DNA from: Vibrio echinoideorum
GTDB lineage: Bacteria; Pseudomonadota; Gammaproteobacteria; Enterobacterales; Vibrionaceae
Length of the DNA: 64,000 nt
Assembly: GCF_024347455.1 (NCBI RefSeq)
Contig: NZ_AP025483.1
Span: 2,232,001-2,296,000 of the forward strand
Direction of reading: 5' to 3'
Under the pieces are notes generated by a model that searched no databases, was not told where the DNA came from, and worked only from the letters and a program-made list of their open reading frames with translations. Each line of letters begins with the position of its first letter. Within the stretch, counting starts at the first letter, position 1. This document shows positions 17,988-27,728 of this stretch, in pieces. A program made the position numbers and the translations under genes.

Positions 17988-18354
17988 GTGTACTCCAAAC
18001 TTTTGTGTTATGTGATGTTGTGTTTTGCTTTGGGTGGCGTCTTTAAAAGATAAGGTGTACAAATAAATTTACACACCTAAAAGATTTGATTGACGCTCGT
18101 TGTATGGCAAGTAAACCAGTTTAAGAATAAAATTGGAAGTCCGAACCGTACATATTTCGTTACCAATGTAAATTTTTATGGTTAAATGCCGACTTTTCAT
18201 ACAAAACAATCGTTTTCTTCTTAAGTTAACCAAAACTTAACAACTTTAACCTGTTTACAGCTTTTGCTCTATTTTGTAAATAGTTGATTCCGTAAATTCC
18301 CATATCCGTAAAATAGCATTACTATCTAAGTGTCTCTTTTTTCGAGTATTCAAT
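17988..18354. other. Intergenic region between the NSS transporter and cls genes
   Basis: This divergent promoter region of 367 bases is AT-rich with several AAC/GTT-rich stretches. I see no gene, terminator or clear operator in it. Confidence 0.4.
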
Positions 18355-19809
18355 GTGGAAAAGCTCTACCATTTTTTGACTTTAGCCTCTGTTGCTTTGT
18401 ACTGGGTTCTTGTAGCCGGTGTGACTTTTCGTGTCGTACTAAAACGACGCTCTGTCAGCGTTTCTCTCGCGTGGCTAATGGTTATCTACATTATCCCAAT
18501 TGTTGGCGTGGCTTGTTACTTCCTTTTTGGCGAGCTAAACCTAGGCCGAAAAAGAGCTGAACGCGCGCACCGTATGTTTACTCCCTTTGGTGATTGGTTC
18601 CGCCAATTAAATGATTGCCAGCTTCATCTTCCCGGCAAAGTCGGCTCCCCTATCCACAAAATTGATGAGCTTTGTAACAATAGGATGGGTATCCCTGCGC
18701 TCAGTGGTAATACACTTTCACTTCAAGCGTCACCTAATGAGATCCTGCACTCAATTATCGAAGATATAGAAAATGCACAAACCAGTATTAAGATGGTTTT
18801 CTATATTTGGCACCCTGGCGGCCTGACGGATTCAGTCGCTTCTGCACTTATTCGCGCAGCAAAACGTGGGGTTGATGTTAAGGTTTTACTTGATTCAGCA
18901 GGTAGTCCACGCTTTTTCAAAAGCCACTGGCGTTCAATGATGAGGGATGCGGGCGTTCAAGTAATACAAGCGTTAGAAGTGAGTCCATGGCGTATTTTCT
19001 TACGTCGCCTAGATTTAAGACAACACCGTAAAATCATCGTTATTGATGAGTCCATCGCCTATACCGGGTCAATGAACATGGTCGACCCTGCTCACTTCAA
19101 ACAGAGTTCAGGCGTTGGTCAATGGATTGATGTGATGGTCCGAGTGACTGGGCCAACCGTTAACGTGTTATCCGCGATTCACGGTTGGGATTGGGAAGTT
19201 GAGACTGGTGAACGCATTCTCCCTGATATACCTGAGTGCCCAGTTGAAGAAATCATGACACATCACCCGGTTCAAGTGGTTCCGTCTGGCCCTGGTATGC
19301 CGGAATATTTGATCTTACAAGTTCTGACCATCGCCATTAATCAAGCGAATCGTTCAGTGCGTATAACAACGCCTTATTTTGTCCCAAGTGCCGATTTACT
19401 CGAAACACTTAAAATGACCGCACAACGTGGTGTGAACGTAGAACTGATCATTCCACATAACAACGATTCATTAATGGTTAAATGGGCTTCTCGTGCCTTC
19501 TATACTGAACTGCTTGAAGCTGGAGTGAAAATCTACGAGTTTTACGGTGGGCTTCTTCACACCAAATCGGTAGTAATTGATGAAGAGTTTTGCTTGATCG
19601 GAACCGTCAATATCGACATGCGTAGTTTGTGGCTCAATTTTGAAGTCACCCTTGCTGTTGATGATGTGCACTTCACCAAGCAGTTGTTTGACTTACAGCA
19701 ATCCTATATTGAGTCTTCTCATCCCGTGGAATTAGAACAATGGGAACAAAGAAACTTACGCAACCGCTTCTTTGAGAGATTGTTCTATTTATTCAACCCA
19801 TTGCTTTAA
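18355..19809 (+). CDS. cls: Cardiolipin synthase (ClsA type)
   Basis: A 484-residue inner-membrane enzyme of the phospholipase D superfamily that condenses two phosphatidylglycerols into cardiolipin. Two N-terminal membrane segments (about residues 4-24 and 38-58) are followed by two HKD domains: HRKIIVIDE near residue 221 and HTKSVVIDE starting at residue 402, each with its downstream GS/GT-x-N element (TGSMN, GTVN). The start is the GTG at 18355. No better ATG lies in frame nearby. Length matches ClsA. It is monocistronic. Confidence 0.92.
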   Translation: MEKLYHFLTLASVALYWVLVAGVTFRVVLKRRSVSVSLAWLMVIYIIPIVGVACYFLFGELNLGRKRAERAHRMFTPFGDWFRQLNDCQLHLPGKVGSPIHKIDELCNNRMGIPALSGNTLSLQASPNEILHSIIEDIENAQTSIKMVFYIWHPGGLTDSVASALIRAAKRGVDVKVLLDSAGSPRFFKSHWRSMMRDAGVQVIQALEVSPWRIFLRRLDLRQHRKIIVIDESIAYTGSMNMVDPAHFKQSSGVGQWIDVMVRVTGPTVNVLSAIHGWDWEVETGERILPDIPECPVEEIMTHHPVQVVPSGPGMPEYLILQVLTIAINQANRSVRITTPYFVPSADLLETLKMTAQRGVNVELIIPHNNDSLMVKWASRAFYTELLEAGVKIYEFYGGLLHTKSVVIDEEFCLIGTVNIDMRSLWLNFEVTLAVDDVHFTKQLFDLQQSYIESSHPVELEQWEQRNLRNRFFERLFYLFNPLL

Positions 19810-19997
19810 TCCGCTCAAGTTCACCGACCACTGGTGGTTACGGATAACGTCATACCTTCGCTTTTTAACCTTTCACCACCAATACACGAAATGTTAAAAA
19901 GCGAAAGAAAACCGTAAAAACTCCCTCTCTCCTCTTGCTTTGATGGCTACTCGCATGTTTTAAATAGGACATAACCGATTGATAAGGAATTCACAGC

Positions 19998-21182
19998 ATG
20001 TCCGAGAACAAAACCACTAAGCTCATCACTGCAGGTCGTGATAAGAAGTGGACTAATGGTGTCGTTAACCCACCAGTACAACGCGCTTCAACTGTCGTGT
20101 TCAACTCAGTAGAAGAAAAACGCAAAGCTACAATTAATCGCGCTAACAAAACGCTTTTTTACGGACGTCGTGGAACCAACACTCATTTCGCTTTTCAAGA
20201 TGCAATGGTTGAAGTTGAAGGGGGGACAGGCTGTGCACTATACCCTTGCGGGACAGCAGCAATCTCAAACGCAATCTTATCGTTTGTTGAAACAGGTGAT
20301 CACATCTTAATGGTCGACACCTGTTATGAACCAACTCGTGATTTCTGTGACACCATCATGAAAAAGATGGGCGTAGAAACCACTTATTACGCGCCAACCA
20401 TTGGCGAAGGTATTCAAGACCTTATCAAACCAAACACGAAAGTGTTGTTTACCGAATCTCCAGGTTCAGTCACTATGGAAGTTCAAGACATCCCAACCCT
20501 AGCGCGTATTGCTCATGAACATGACATCATCGTTATGTTAGATAACACTTGGGCGGCTGGTGTTAACTTCTCACCTTTTGATTTTGGTGTTGATATTTCG
20601 ATACAAGCTGCAACCAAATACATTGTTGGTCACTCTGATGTGATGCTAGGTACTGCTGTTGCCAACGAGAAATGCTGGGATCAACTAAGAGAACAGAGCT
20701 ATTTGATGGGGCAATGTGTATCACCAGATGACGCTTACCTTGCCCTTCGTGGTATCCGTACTCTTGACGTTCGACTACGTCAACATGCTGAAAGCAGCTT
20801 GAAAGTCGCGAAGTGGTTAGAAACCCGCCCTGAAGTCGACCATGTTCGTCACCCTGCGCTTGAGTCTTGCCCTGGCCATGAATTCTTTAAAAGAGATTTC
20901 ACGGGTGGTAATGGTTTGTTTTCTTTTGTTTTAAAAAACTCAAATACTAAGGCCACAACAGCATTACTTGATGGTATGACACATTTCAGCATGGGTTACT
21001 CATGGGGTGGATTTGAGAGCTTGATTCTGGCTAACGAACCGAGCAGCTTTGATAGCTTAAGAACGGTAGCAAACCCTAACTTCGAAGGAACCTTGATTCG
21101 CGTTCATATCGGCTTGGAAGACGTCGATGATCTAATTGCTGATCTAGAGGCCGGACTGGAACGTTACAACGCTCTAGTTTAA
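19998..21182 (+). CDS. metC: Cystathionine beta-lyase
   Basis: A 394-residue PLP enzyme of the Cys/Met metabolism family, which cleaves cystathionine to homocysteine, pyruvate and ammonia. The PLP lysine is in the AATKYIVGHSDV segment near residue 210, the phosphate-binding Y-x-R motif appears as YGRRGTNTH near 50, and the C-terminal MGYSWGGFESL is typical of MetC as opposed to MetB. A GGA lies before the start. I do not see a MetJ box upstream. It is monocistronic, with its own terminator. Confidence 0.9.
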   Translation: MSENKTTKLITAGRDKKWTNGVVNPPVQRASTVVFNSVEEKRKATINRANKTLFYGRRGTNTHFAFQDAMVEVEGGTGCALYPCGTAAISNAILSFVETGDHILMVDTCYEPTRDFCDTIMKKMGVETTYYAPTIGEGIQDLIKPNTKVLFTESPGSVTMEVQDIPTLARIAHEHDIIVMLDNTWAAGVNFSPFDFGVDISIQAATKYIVGHSDVMLGTAVANEKCWDQLREQSYLMGQCVSPDDAYLALRGIRTLDVRLRQHAESSLKVAKWLETRPEVDHVRHPALESCPGHEFFKRDFTGGNGLFSFVLKNSNTKATTALLDGMTHFSMGYSWGGFESLILANEPSSFDSLRTVANPNFEGTLIRVHIGLEDVDDLIADLEAGLERYNALV

Positions 21183-21210
21183 TCTACGTTGACAATTCAT
21201 CTAGAAACGC

Positions 21211-21240
21211 AAAAGGCAGGTATATCCTGCCTTTCATTTA
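21211..21240 (+). terminator. Rho-independent terminator
   Basis: Stem AAAGGCAGG/CCTGCCTTT with loop TATAT and a T-rich tail, directly after metC. Confidence 0.88.
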
Positions 21241-21273
21241 TTTGGCTTTTTATATAAAGCGTCATCAGCAATA

Positions 21274-21747
21274 CTATTTCTGAACCTTAAAGCATGCCCA
21301 GTTGAAGATTTCAGAACGGTGCTCATTGAACAAATACAGGGACTGATCCTTGGCCAAGATAGAGTAATCAATAGTCACCCCTTTGTACTCGCTGTATTCC
21401 TGATTAATGATTGGGTCATGAAAAGGTGTCGCGGTTCTCATATCAATAATGCTCATCGATAAATGATTCCCATCAAGACCGTAATATCCGGAATAAAGAT
21501 TTTCCATTGTACCTTCGTTTCCGTCTTTCTCTATGATCGTCACAAACTCTCTCATACTAAATGTTTGATCCGACTGAAAAGTAATACTCATGCGCTCATA
21601 AAGCGATTGATACGGTTGGAATGCCTGAGATAAGAAGTCCGTTTTGAGCGTTTTACAATGCCATCGAGTGCCCGCCAATGAGTTTTGTTCTAACAAAAAA
21701 CTCGCCGCAGCAATTGCCAATAGAATGAGTAAACCAATTAATCGCAA
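21274..21747 (-). CDS. Single-pass periplasmic protein paired with a ToxR-like regulator (ToxS/VtrC-like position)
   Basis: A 157-residue protein with one N-terminal membrane segment (about residues 3-20) and a periplasmic domain of about 135 residues. That domain starts GTRWHCK, has alternating strands such as MSITFQSDQTFSM and SGYYGLDGNHLSMSI, and ends with WACFKVQK. The pattern resembles a lipocalin- or META-like barrel. Cysteines at about 31 and 152 could join the two ends. Its gene overlaps the upstream regulator gene by ten bases, the arrangement of toxRS, tcpPH and vtrAC. I infer that it stabilises the regulator or binds a ligand with it. I recognise no named family by sequence. Confidence 0.65.
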   Translation of the reverse strand: MRLIGLLILLAIAAASFLLEQNSLAGTRWHCKTLKTDFLSQAFQPYQSLYERMSITFQSDQTFSMREFVTIIEKDGNEGTMENLYSGYYGLDGNHLSMSIIDMRTATPFHDPIINQEYSEYKGVTIDYSILAKDQSLYLFNEHRSEIFNWACFKVQK

Positions 21748-22727
21748 AAGTTACTCCTCTTTTCCATATGCTTTGCAAATGACTCAAAAGACGTCTCTAC
21801 ATTGAAAATCGTCGCGCCATAATTGAAAGCCTCACCATCCTTCCTTTGAACCAACATGTATAACGCGTCATTCTCAGGCTGGTCGACCGATGGGTAAATA
21901 CGAACAAAGACATCCACATTACAGTGGCTAGGGATAGCATCGGTGAGTTTTTGAGTAATTGCAGGTAACGAATAGGCTTCATTGCGAACAATATGGAAGA
22001 AGTAGTGATTAGTATTGTCTGTGTAGCTATCTTTATATTCCGCTTTATCAACGAAATAAGGCGATGGCTGATAGTAAGTGTTGTAAAGGTTGAAAGCCGT
22101 TACAACTAAACAGAGTAACGCAAGCAGACAACCTGCTTTAACGAAATACGTATTACTTTTTGTTTTTGAAAGATCTAACTCAGCGGAGTTTGACTCTTGG
22201 TTTGAGGTCGTGTTTAGCTTTGGCTCAATTATCTTGGACGAGTTTACTTCGGTAGAGATTTCTTTTGTCACTGACACATCTTGGGACACAGAAGTTTGTG
22301 ACCTAGAGTTTAACGCTTCAGACGGAGAATTTAAGTCTTCAGACAGAGAGTTGACTTCAAATTCCTTTGCCCTCACCTTAGAAAATGAAGCGTCAATTGT
22401 CGCGGACTTTATCGACTCATCGATTTCCAGCGAGTAACCAGTCTTACTTACGGTACGAATCGTCGCACAACCACAAGTCACTCTATTCAGAGTCTTTCTC
22501 AACTTAGAGATCACATTAGTGAGGGCTTGCTCTGAGACAATCACATTGCCCCAACATTGGTTAAATATCAGGCCTCTTTCAATGCATTCGCCGACATTTT
22601 CTAGAAGGTATAAGAACACCTTCCCTTCCAGTGGCGCGATAGTTTCTACATGGCCATCTTCACGCACAAACTGCCTAAGTAAAGGATCATAAGTAGCATC
22701 ACATATTGAGTAGTTTTGTTGTTTCAC
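21738..22727 (-). CDS. ToxR-like transmembrane winged-helix transcription regulator
   Basis: A 329-residue protein in three parts. Residues 1-104 are an OmpR/PhoB-type winged helix (LEGKVFLYLLENVGE, SEQALTNVISKLRKTL, IRTVSKTGYSLEI). Residues 105-195 are a Ser/Thr/Asn-rich low-complexity linker. A membrane segment at about 199-217 leads into a periplasmic domain of about 110 residues with two cysteines (SHCNVD and the terminal NFCD), like the disulfide pair of ToxR. It should bind DNA from the membrane and sense a periplasmic signal together with the overlapping small gene. Sensed signal and target genes are unknown. It is not ToxR itself by sequence. Confidence 0.85.
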   Translation of the reverse strand: MKQQNYSICDATYDPLLRQFVREDGHVETIAPLEGKVFLYLLENVGECIERGLIFNQCWGNVIVSEQALTNVISKLRKTLNRVTCGCATIRTVSKTGYSLEIDESIKSATIDASFSKVRAKEFEVNSLSEDLNSPSEALNSRSQTSVSQDVSVTKEISTEVNSSKIIEPKLNTTSNQESNSAELDLSKTKSNTYFVKAGCLLALLCLVVTAFNLYNTYYQPSPYFVDKAEYKDSYTDNTNHYFFHIVRNEAYSLPAITQKLTDAIPSHCNVDVFVRIYPSVDQPENDALYMLVQRKDGEAFNYGATIFNVETSFESFAKHMEKRSNFCD

Positions 22728-22836
22728 TATCGCTTTCTACATTTAAATTCGGTCGCATATAATATTGAATAGTTTCTAAATGGCTAGTGAATTTTCCAAT
22801 TTTTGAACAATTATTTTTCATCGTGAAATAACATTT

Positions 22837-23403
22837 TTATTTATGTGGACAACCTTGTACGTGATCATTCACCATACCTGTTGCTTGCATAAACGCGTAA
22901 CAGATTGTTTCTCCGATAAACTTAAAGCCTTTCTTCTTCAAAAATTTGCTCATCGCTTTAGACTGCTCTGTAGAAGCCGGGACTTGCGACATCTCTGTCC
23001 ATTGATTTTCGATCACCTTGTTATCTACAAATTGCCATAAAGCATTTGATAGAGAACCAAACTCTTTCTGAAGTTCAAGCGTTGCACGAGCATTGCTATA
23101 TACCGAAGCTATCTTGCCTTTGTGCTTTACCACATCGAAGTTTTCAATAATGTGTGGCACATTGTCTTCGTTCATTGCCGCTAACTTATTGAGGTCATAG
23201 TTATCAAATGCGGCGCGATACCCTTCGCGCTTCTTAAGTATCGTAATCCAACTAAGACCCGCTTGCGCACCTTCTAAGGTAATGAACTCAAAAAGGACTT
23301 GGTCATCGTAAACAGGTACGCCCCATTCCTTATCGTGATATTCCCTTTCAAGTTCATGCTTGAGTGCCCATGCACACGTTCGATCCGATGCATTCATTTC
23401 CAT
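22837..23403 (-). CDS. tag: DNA-3-methyladenine glycosylase I
   Basis: A 188-residue base-excision repair enzyme that removes 3-methyladenine. It matches Tag closely: CAWALKHELEREYHDKEWG-type start, the EFITLEGAQAGLSWITILKKRE segment that forms the base pocket, and a zinc site made by the early cysteine, histidines and the terminal CPHK. The first ATG at 23403 follows GAGG, and a second in-frame ATG lies two codons later. It is read away from a 7-bp repeat array and stands alone. Confidence 0.92.
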   Translation of the reverse strand: MEMNASDRTCAWALKHELEREYHDKEWGVPVYDDQVLFEFITLEGAQAGLSWITILKKREGYRAAFDNYDLNKLAAMNEDNVPHIIENFDVVKHKGKIASVYSNARATLELQKEFGSLSNALWQFVDNKVIENQWTEMSQVPASTEQSKAMSKFLKKKGFKFIGETICYAFMQATGMVNDHVQGCPHK

Positions 23404-23438
23404 TTTAAGCCTCTTTTATTTAGGGTCTTTTGACCTTT

Positions 23439-23490
23439 AGCAATTAGTTATTAGCAATTAGCAATTAGCAATTAGCAATTAGCAATTAGC
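23439..23490 (+). repeat. 7-bp tandem repeat array (AGCAATT)
   Basis: Six perfect copies of AGCAATT and one diverged copy (AGTTATT, second position) are followed by a truncated AGC. The array sits between the RND-operon terminator and the tag start codon, that is in the tag promoter or leader region, so copy number could shift promoter spacing. Confidence 0.9.
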
Positions 23491-23518
23491 AAAAAATAAT
23501 GCCCCATGAAGGGGCATT
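23491..23518 (-). terminator. Rho-independent terminator of the RND operon
   Basis: Stem AATGCCCC/GGGGCATT with a five-base loop. On the minus strand it is followed by A and six T residues. Confidence 0.88.
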
Positions 23519-23538
23519 CATTCTTAGGGTTGCTGATA

Positions 23539-26500
23539 TTACCTTACTTCAATTTTATGAAATAAACGGTAAAGCACAGGAACAACAATTAGTGTCAGTA
23601 CGGTAGCAAAGCCCAAACCAAACATAATGGTTACCGCCATTGGTTTGAAGAAAATATCAGGCAGTAGTGGGATCATACCTAGAATCGTGGTGATCGCCGC
23701 CATACATACCGGACGAACACGACTCAATGCCGCATCCACTACCGCTACATATGGATCTTTACCTGATTTCATTTCAATCCCGATTTGATCGAGCAGTACA
23801 ATACCGTTCTTGAGCAGCATTCCAGATAAACTCAAGAAGCCTAACAGCGCCATAAAACCAAAAGGAGTATTCAATGCCAATAGACCCGTCGTCACCCCTA
23901 TTAAGGCGAGTGGTACCGTTAGCCAAACAATCAGCGGCTCTTTCACTGAGTTAAACAGGAACACAGTGATCAAGAACATGAACAGGTAACCCAAAGGCAT
24001 GGTCGTAAACAATGATGCTTGCGCATCTGCCGACGATTCATATTCACCACCCCACTCGAGTGAATAACCCGGCGGCATTTCGATCGCTTCGATTTGTGGC
24101 TGCAAACGTTTTTGAAGCGTTGATGCTGTTTCTTCGCCCAATAAGTCCGGGTCAGCCATAACCGTTAGCATACGCTTACGGTTCTTACGAATGATCAACG
24201 GGTCTTCCCACTCTAGCTCGTAACCTAACGTCACTTGCTGTAGCGGAATGTACTCACTTAATGCAGGGCTCCAAATCTTCATTCCTTCAATGTTACGAAT
24301 GTCGATACGTTCATCTTCCGGCAATCGCGCCACGATAGGCATCAGCGTAGTACCATCACGGTACACACCAATCGACTTACCTGAGAATGACATCGCAAGG
24401 AAATCATCAACGTCTGACTTAGTGATACCGTAACGACGAGCTTGGCTTTCATTGAACTGAGGCTCTAACACCTTCGTTCTTTCACGCCAGTCATGACGAA
24501 CGTTATAAGCACCTGAATCCGCACGCATCACATCCATCACCTGAGAGGCAATAGAACGAAGAATCGTTGGATCGGAGCCGACAATACGAGCTTCAATCTT
24601 CGCACCGCCGCCTGGACCTAATTCAATCTGTTTAAGCTTGTAATCGATCTCAGGGAATTGTGTATCAACATGTTCACGGAAACGAAGCATAAGCGCTTCA
24701 AGTACTTCATAGCTCTTCACACGAACGGTTATTTCGCCGTACGCGCTATAACTTTTCTCCGGTGAATAGGTCAACATGAAACGCTGTAAACCTTTACCCG
24801 CAGTGGTTGTGATGTGCTCGGCTTCATCTTGATCCGATAACCAGTTTTCTAGCACTTTAAGTTTCGTGTTGGTCGCTCGGATATCCGTCCCTTCCGGCAT
24901 CCATACATCGACTTGGAACATTGGTGTTGTAGAAGATGGGAAGAAAGCTTGTTTCACAAAGCCAAAACCGTATACGCTCGCACCCAAACCGATAACCAGA
25001 ACAAACATGGTTAACCAAGCTCGTTTCATACAAAACTCTAGGAAGTTTTTGTAGATAACGAAAACCATCCCGTTGTATGGATCTTTACCTTCGTTCTCAG
25101 GATCAACCTTCTGGCCTTTGAAGAAAATGTCCGCGAAAAACGGGGTAATCGAAATTGCCGTAAACCAGCTCAACATCAACGAGATAAGTAGAACCGTAAA
25201 CAAGGTGCCACAGTATTCGCCCGTCGAGTCCTCAGATAGACCTATTGGAGCAAAAGCAGTTACAGCAATAACGGTAGCACCAAGCAGTGGCCATTTTGTT
25301 TGAGTGACGATATCTGTGGCGGCCTGCATCCGGGATCGTCCCTTTTGCGTGCCGATCAATATCCCTTCCACCACCACAATGGCGTTATCCACCAGCATCC
25401 CCAAGGCGATAACCAACGCGCCCAATGAGATACGTTGTAGATCGATTTTGAAGTACTGCATGAAAATAAAGGTGCCAAAAACAGTCAACAACAGTATCAA
25501 ACCAATCAGCAAACCGGAGCGAATACCCATGAAGAAAAGTAATACGATAATTACGATGGCAACCGCTTGTCCGAGGCTGACAACAAAACCACTGACCGAC
25601 TTATCTACTTCTTTTGGTTGGTTATAAACCTCAGAAATGTCTATTCCTACGGGCTGTTGATACTTGAGCTCCGCCAAGCGTCGGTCAAAGGCTTCACCTA
25701 CCGCAACCACATTCACGCCTTGAGCAAAAGACACCCCGAGGTTAAGAGCCAGCTTTCCGTTGTAACTGATAATATTAGTGGGTACTTCAACATAACCGCG
25801 CGTCACATCAGCAACATCTTTTAAATAAATAAGCCCTTGAGCACCACCTTCAGTCAGAATCAAATCACCGAGTTGTTCAACATTTTGAAACTCACCCGTT
25901 GGATGGATACGAATATATTCGTCGCCAATTCGTACGGCACCAGCACTTGAAACAATGTTTTGAGTCGAAAGAAGATTAAAAACAGTGCTTGGAGACAAAC
26001 CCAAAGAGCTTATTCGTTTCATCGAAATCTCAATGAATACTTGCTCTTGTTGCTGGCCAGAAACAGAGACTTTGCTGACTCCGTCGACCAATTCTAATTC
26101 TCGCCTTAGGTAATCAATATAATCGAGAAGCTCTTTATAACTGTAACCATCACCGGTCACGGCAAGCAAAATACCGTAAACGTCACCGAAGTCATCAATG
26201 ACCTGAGGATCATTCACCCCGGGCGGTAATTCCACCTTGAGATCGTTTACCTTACGACGCAATTCATCCCAAATTTGCGGAAGATCGTCGGGGCCGTAGT
26301 TGTTTTTCATGGTGACCGTAACCTGTGATAGGCCACGACTTGAAATAGAGTTAACTTCATCCACATAAGTCAGCTGTTGTATCGCCTTCTCTAGTGGGTA
26401 GGTCACTTCCTCTTCCACTTGTTGTGGCGTAGCACCGGGATACGAGGTAACAACCATTGCATCTTTAATGGTGAAGGCTGGGTCTTCTAAACGACCTAAG

Positions 26501-26649
26501 CCAAAGAACGCAGAAACGCCACCAATCAGAAAGATCAGCGAGAGCATCCAACTGATGACTTTGTTACGTATAAAGTACGACGCAACACCTGTGATCTGGT
26601 CATCACCTTGTGGAGCGTCATTTTGAGGCTTGTTATTCACTTCACTCAT
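23539..26649 (-). CDS. RND-family efflux transporter permease
   Basis: A 1036-residue inner-membrane pump of the HAE1-like RND group with twelve membrane segments and two large periplasmic loops. The TM4 proton-relay region is GMLVDNAIVVVEG, and duplicated halves are evident. It exchanges protons for drugs, detergents or other amphiphiles and works with the two adaptor proteins encoded just upstream and an outer-membrane channel encoded elsewhere (TolC). It overlaps adaptor 2 by eight bases. The one-pump, two-adaptor layout recalls the vexIJK set of V. cholerae, but identity is not proven. The specific substrate cannot be read from the sequence. Confidence 0.9.
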   Translation of the reverse strand: MSEVNNKPQNDAPQGDDQITGVASYFIRNKVISWMLSLIFLIGGVSAFFGLGRLEDPAFTIKDAMVVTSYPGATPQQVEEEVTYPLEKAIQQLTYVDEVNSISSRGLSQVTVTMKNNYGPDDLPQIWDELRRKVNDLKVELPPGVNDPQVIDDFGDVYGILLAVTGDGYSYKELLDYIDYLRRELELVDGVSKVSVSGQQQEQVFIEISMKRISSLGLSPSTVFNLLSTQNIVSSAGAVRIGDEYIRIHPTGEFQNVEQLGDLILTEGGAQGLIYLKDVADVTRGYVEVPTNIISYNGKLALNLGVSFAQGVNVVAVGEAFDRRLAELKYQQPVGIDISEVYNQPKEVDKSVSGFVVSLGQAVAIVIIVLLFFMGIRSGLLIGLILLLTVFGTFIFMQYFKIDLQRISLGALVIALGMLVDNAIVVVEGILIGTQKGRSRMQAATDIVTQTKWPLLGATVIAVTAFAPIGLSEDSTGEYCGTLFTVLLISLMLSWFTAISITPFFADIFFKGQKVDPENEGKDPYNGMVFVIYKNFLEFCMKRAWLTMFVLVIGLGASVYGFGFVKQAFFPSSTTPMFQVDVWMPEGTDIRATNTKLKVLENWLSDQDEAEHITTTAGKGLQRFMLTYSPEKSYSAYGEITVRVKSYEVLEALMLRFREHVDTQFPEIDYKLKQIELGPGGGAKIEARIVGSDPTILRSIASQVMDVMRADSGAYNVRHDWRERTKVLEPQFNESQARRYGITKSDVDDFLAMSFSGKSIGVYRDGTTLMPIVARLPEDERIDIRNIEGMKIWSPALSEYIPLQQVTLGYELEWEDPLIIRKNRKRMLTVMADPDLLGEETASTLQKRLQPQIEAIEMPPGYSLEWGGEYESSADAQASLFTTMPLGYLFMFLITVFLFNSVKEPLIVWLTVPLALIGVTTGLLALNTPFGFMALLGFLSLSGMLLKNGIVLLDQIGIEMKSGKDPYVAVVDAALSRVRPVCMAAITTILGMIPLLPDIFFKPMAVTIMFGLGFATVLTLIVVPVLYRLFHKIEVR

Positions 26650-27727
26650 TGTTCGTCTCCTGAGACAATACTTCCACTGTCATCCCATCACGCAATCGCG
26701 ATACGCCCGCAACAACGACATGCTGCCCCATTTCTAATCCTTTGATAATTTGTAATGTTTTCTGATTTGCTTTGCCTAACACGACTTGTTGCTTAGAGAC
26801 CGTGTCGTCATCATTGAGAACCCATACGTAAGAATTTGTACGAGTGAGATCATCCCCATCGGCATTAAACACCGCTTCAATTGGGATAAGAACGCCAGCT
26901 TTCAATTCGAGGCCGATATCTCTGCCATGCGAAGTGACCTCAACCGCCATACCATCAAGAATCAAGTCATCTTTGGGCATAGGCAGTGCCAACGTTACGG
27001 TGAATGTTCCAGTGCTTGGATCGGGTTCAGTCGTAAACTCTTTTATCCCAGCTGAGTATTCGTTACCACTTGGCACCCTCACTAGAGCTTCAATGTTTGC
27101 CAAGATCGTCTCACTGGGTTGATTTACGTACATTTGATCCGGAAGTTGAATAATCACCTCGACATCTTCAACGCTGTGAATATTCACGATTTGCTGACCG
27201 ACTTGAATATTTTCATATTGGTCAACACTGACTCGGGAGATAATCCCATCGACAGGGGCGCGCAGTTTAGTAAACGACAAACGCAGTTTTGCCAATTCAA
27301 GTTCGGCATACGCGATTTGGCGTTGAGCGGCAATTTCATCAAATTGAGACTTAGCCAATAAGCCTTTTTTGACCAACGGGCTCGAACGCCTATATTGGCT
27401 ATCAATTACTGTGTATCGCGCTTGAGCGTTGTCGACATCTAATTGGTAATCGGTAGGGTCTAATTCCGCAATGATGTCGCCAGCTTTAACTCGCTCGCCT
27501 TCTTTAACATCCAGCTGAAATATCTCACCTGCAACTCGAAAACTAAGGTGCGCTTTTTCCGCAGCGTTTGCGACCGCTGGAAAATAAAGTTTGTCATTAA
27601 AGTCGAGAACAGAAATTTCAATCGCTTTGACGAGAGGAAGCTTTGCAACTTCAGTGGTGTCCTTGTCTTTACAAGCAGTAAGTAAAGCCAGACAGGATAG
27701 ACCAACGGCCATTTGAATTGTCTTCAT
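26642..27727 (-). CDS. RND efflux periplasmic adaptor lipoprotein (second adaptor)
   Basis: A 361-residue membrane-fusion protein. The lipobox LLTAC ends the signal peptide near residue 18, so it is a lipoprotein. Lipoyl-like halves (SFRVAGEIFQLDVKEGERV and APVDGIISRVSVDQ) flank an alpha-helical hairpin, followed by beta-barrel and membrane-proximal domains. It links the RND pump to the outer-membrane channel. The open frame extends to 27790, but MKTIQMAVG at 27727 follows a strong AAAGGGGG ribosome-binding site. One base separates it from the adaptor 1 gene. It is a different protein from adaptor 1, not a duplicate. Confidence 0.88.
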   Translation of the reverse strand: MKTIQMAVGLSCLALLTACKDKDTTEVAKLPLVKAIEISVLDFNDKLYFPAVANAAEKAHLSFRVAGEIFQLDVKEGERVKAGDIIAELDPTDYQLDVDNAQARYTVIDSQYRRSSPLVKKGLLAKSQFDEIAAQRQIAYAELELAKLRLSFTKLRAPVDGIISRVSVDQYENIQVGQQIVNIHSVEDVEVIIQLPDQMYVNQPSETILANIEALVRVPSGNEYSAGIKEFTTEPDPSTGTFTVTLALPMPKDDLILDGMAVEVTSHGRDIGLELKAGVLIPIEAVFNADGDDLTRTNSYVWVLNDDDTVSKQQVVLGKANQKTLQIIKGLEMGQHVVVAGVSRLRDGMTVEVLSQETNNE

Positions 27728-27728
27728 A

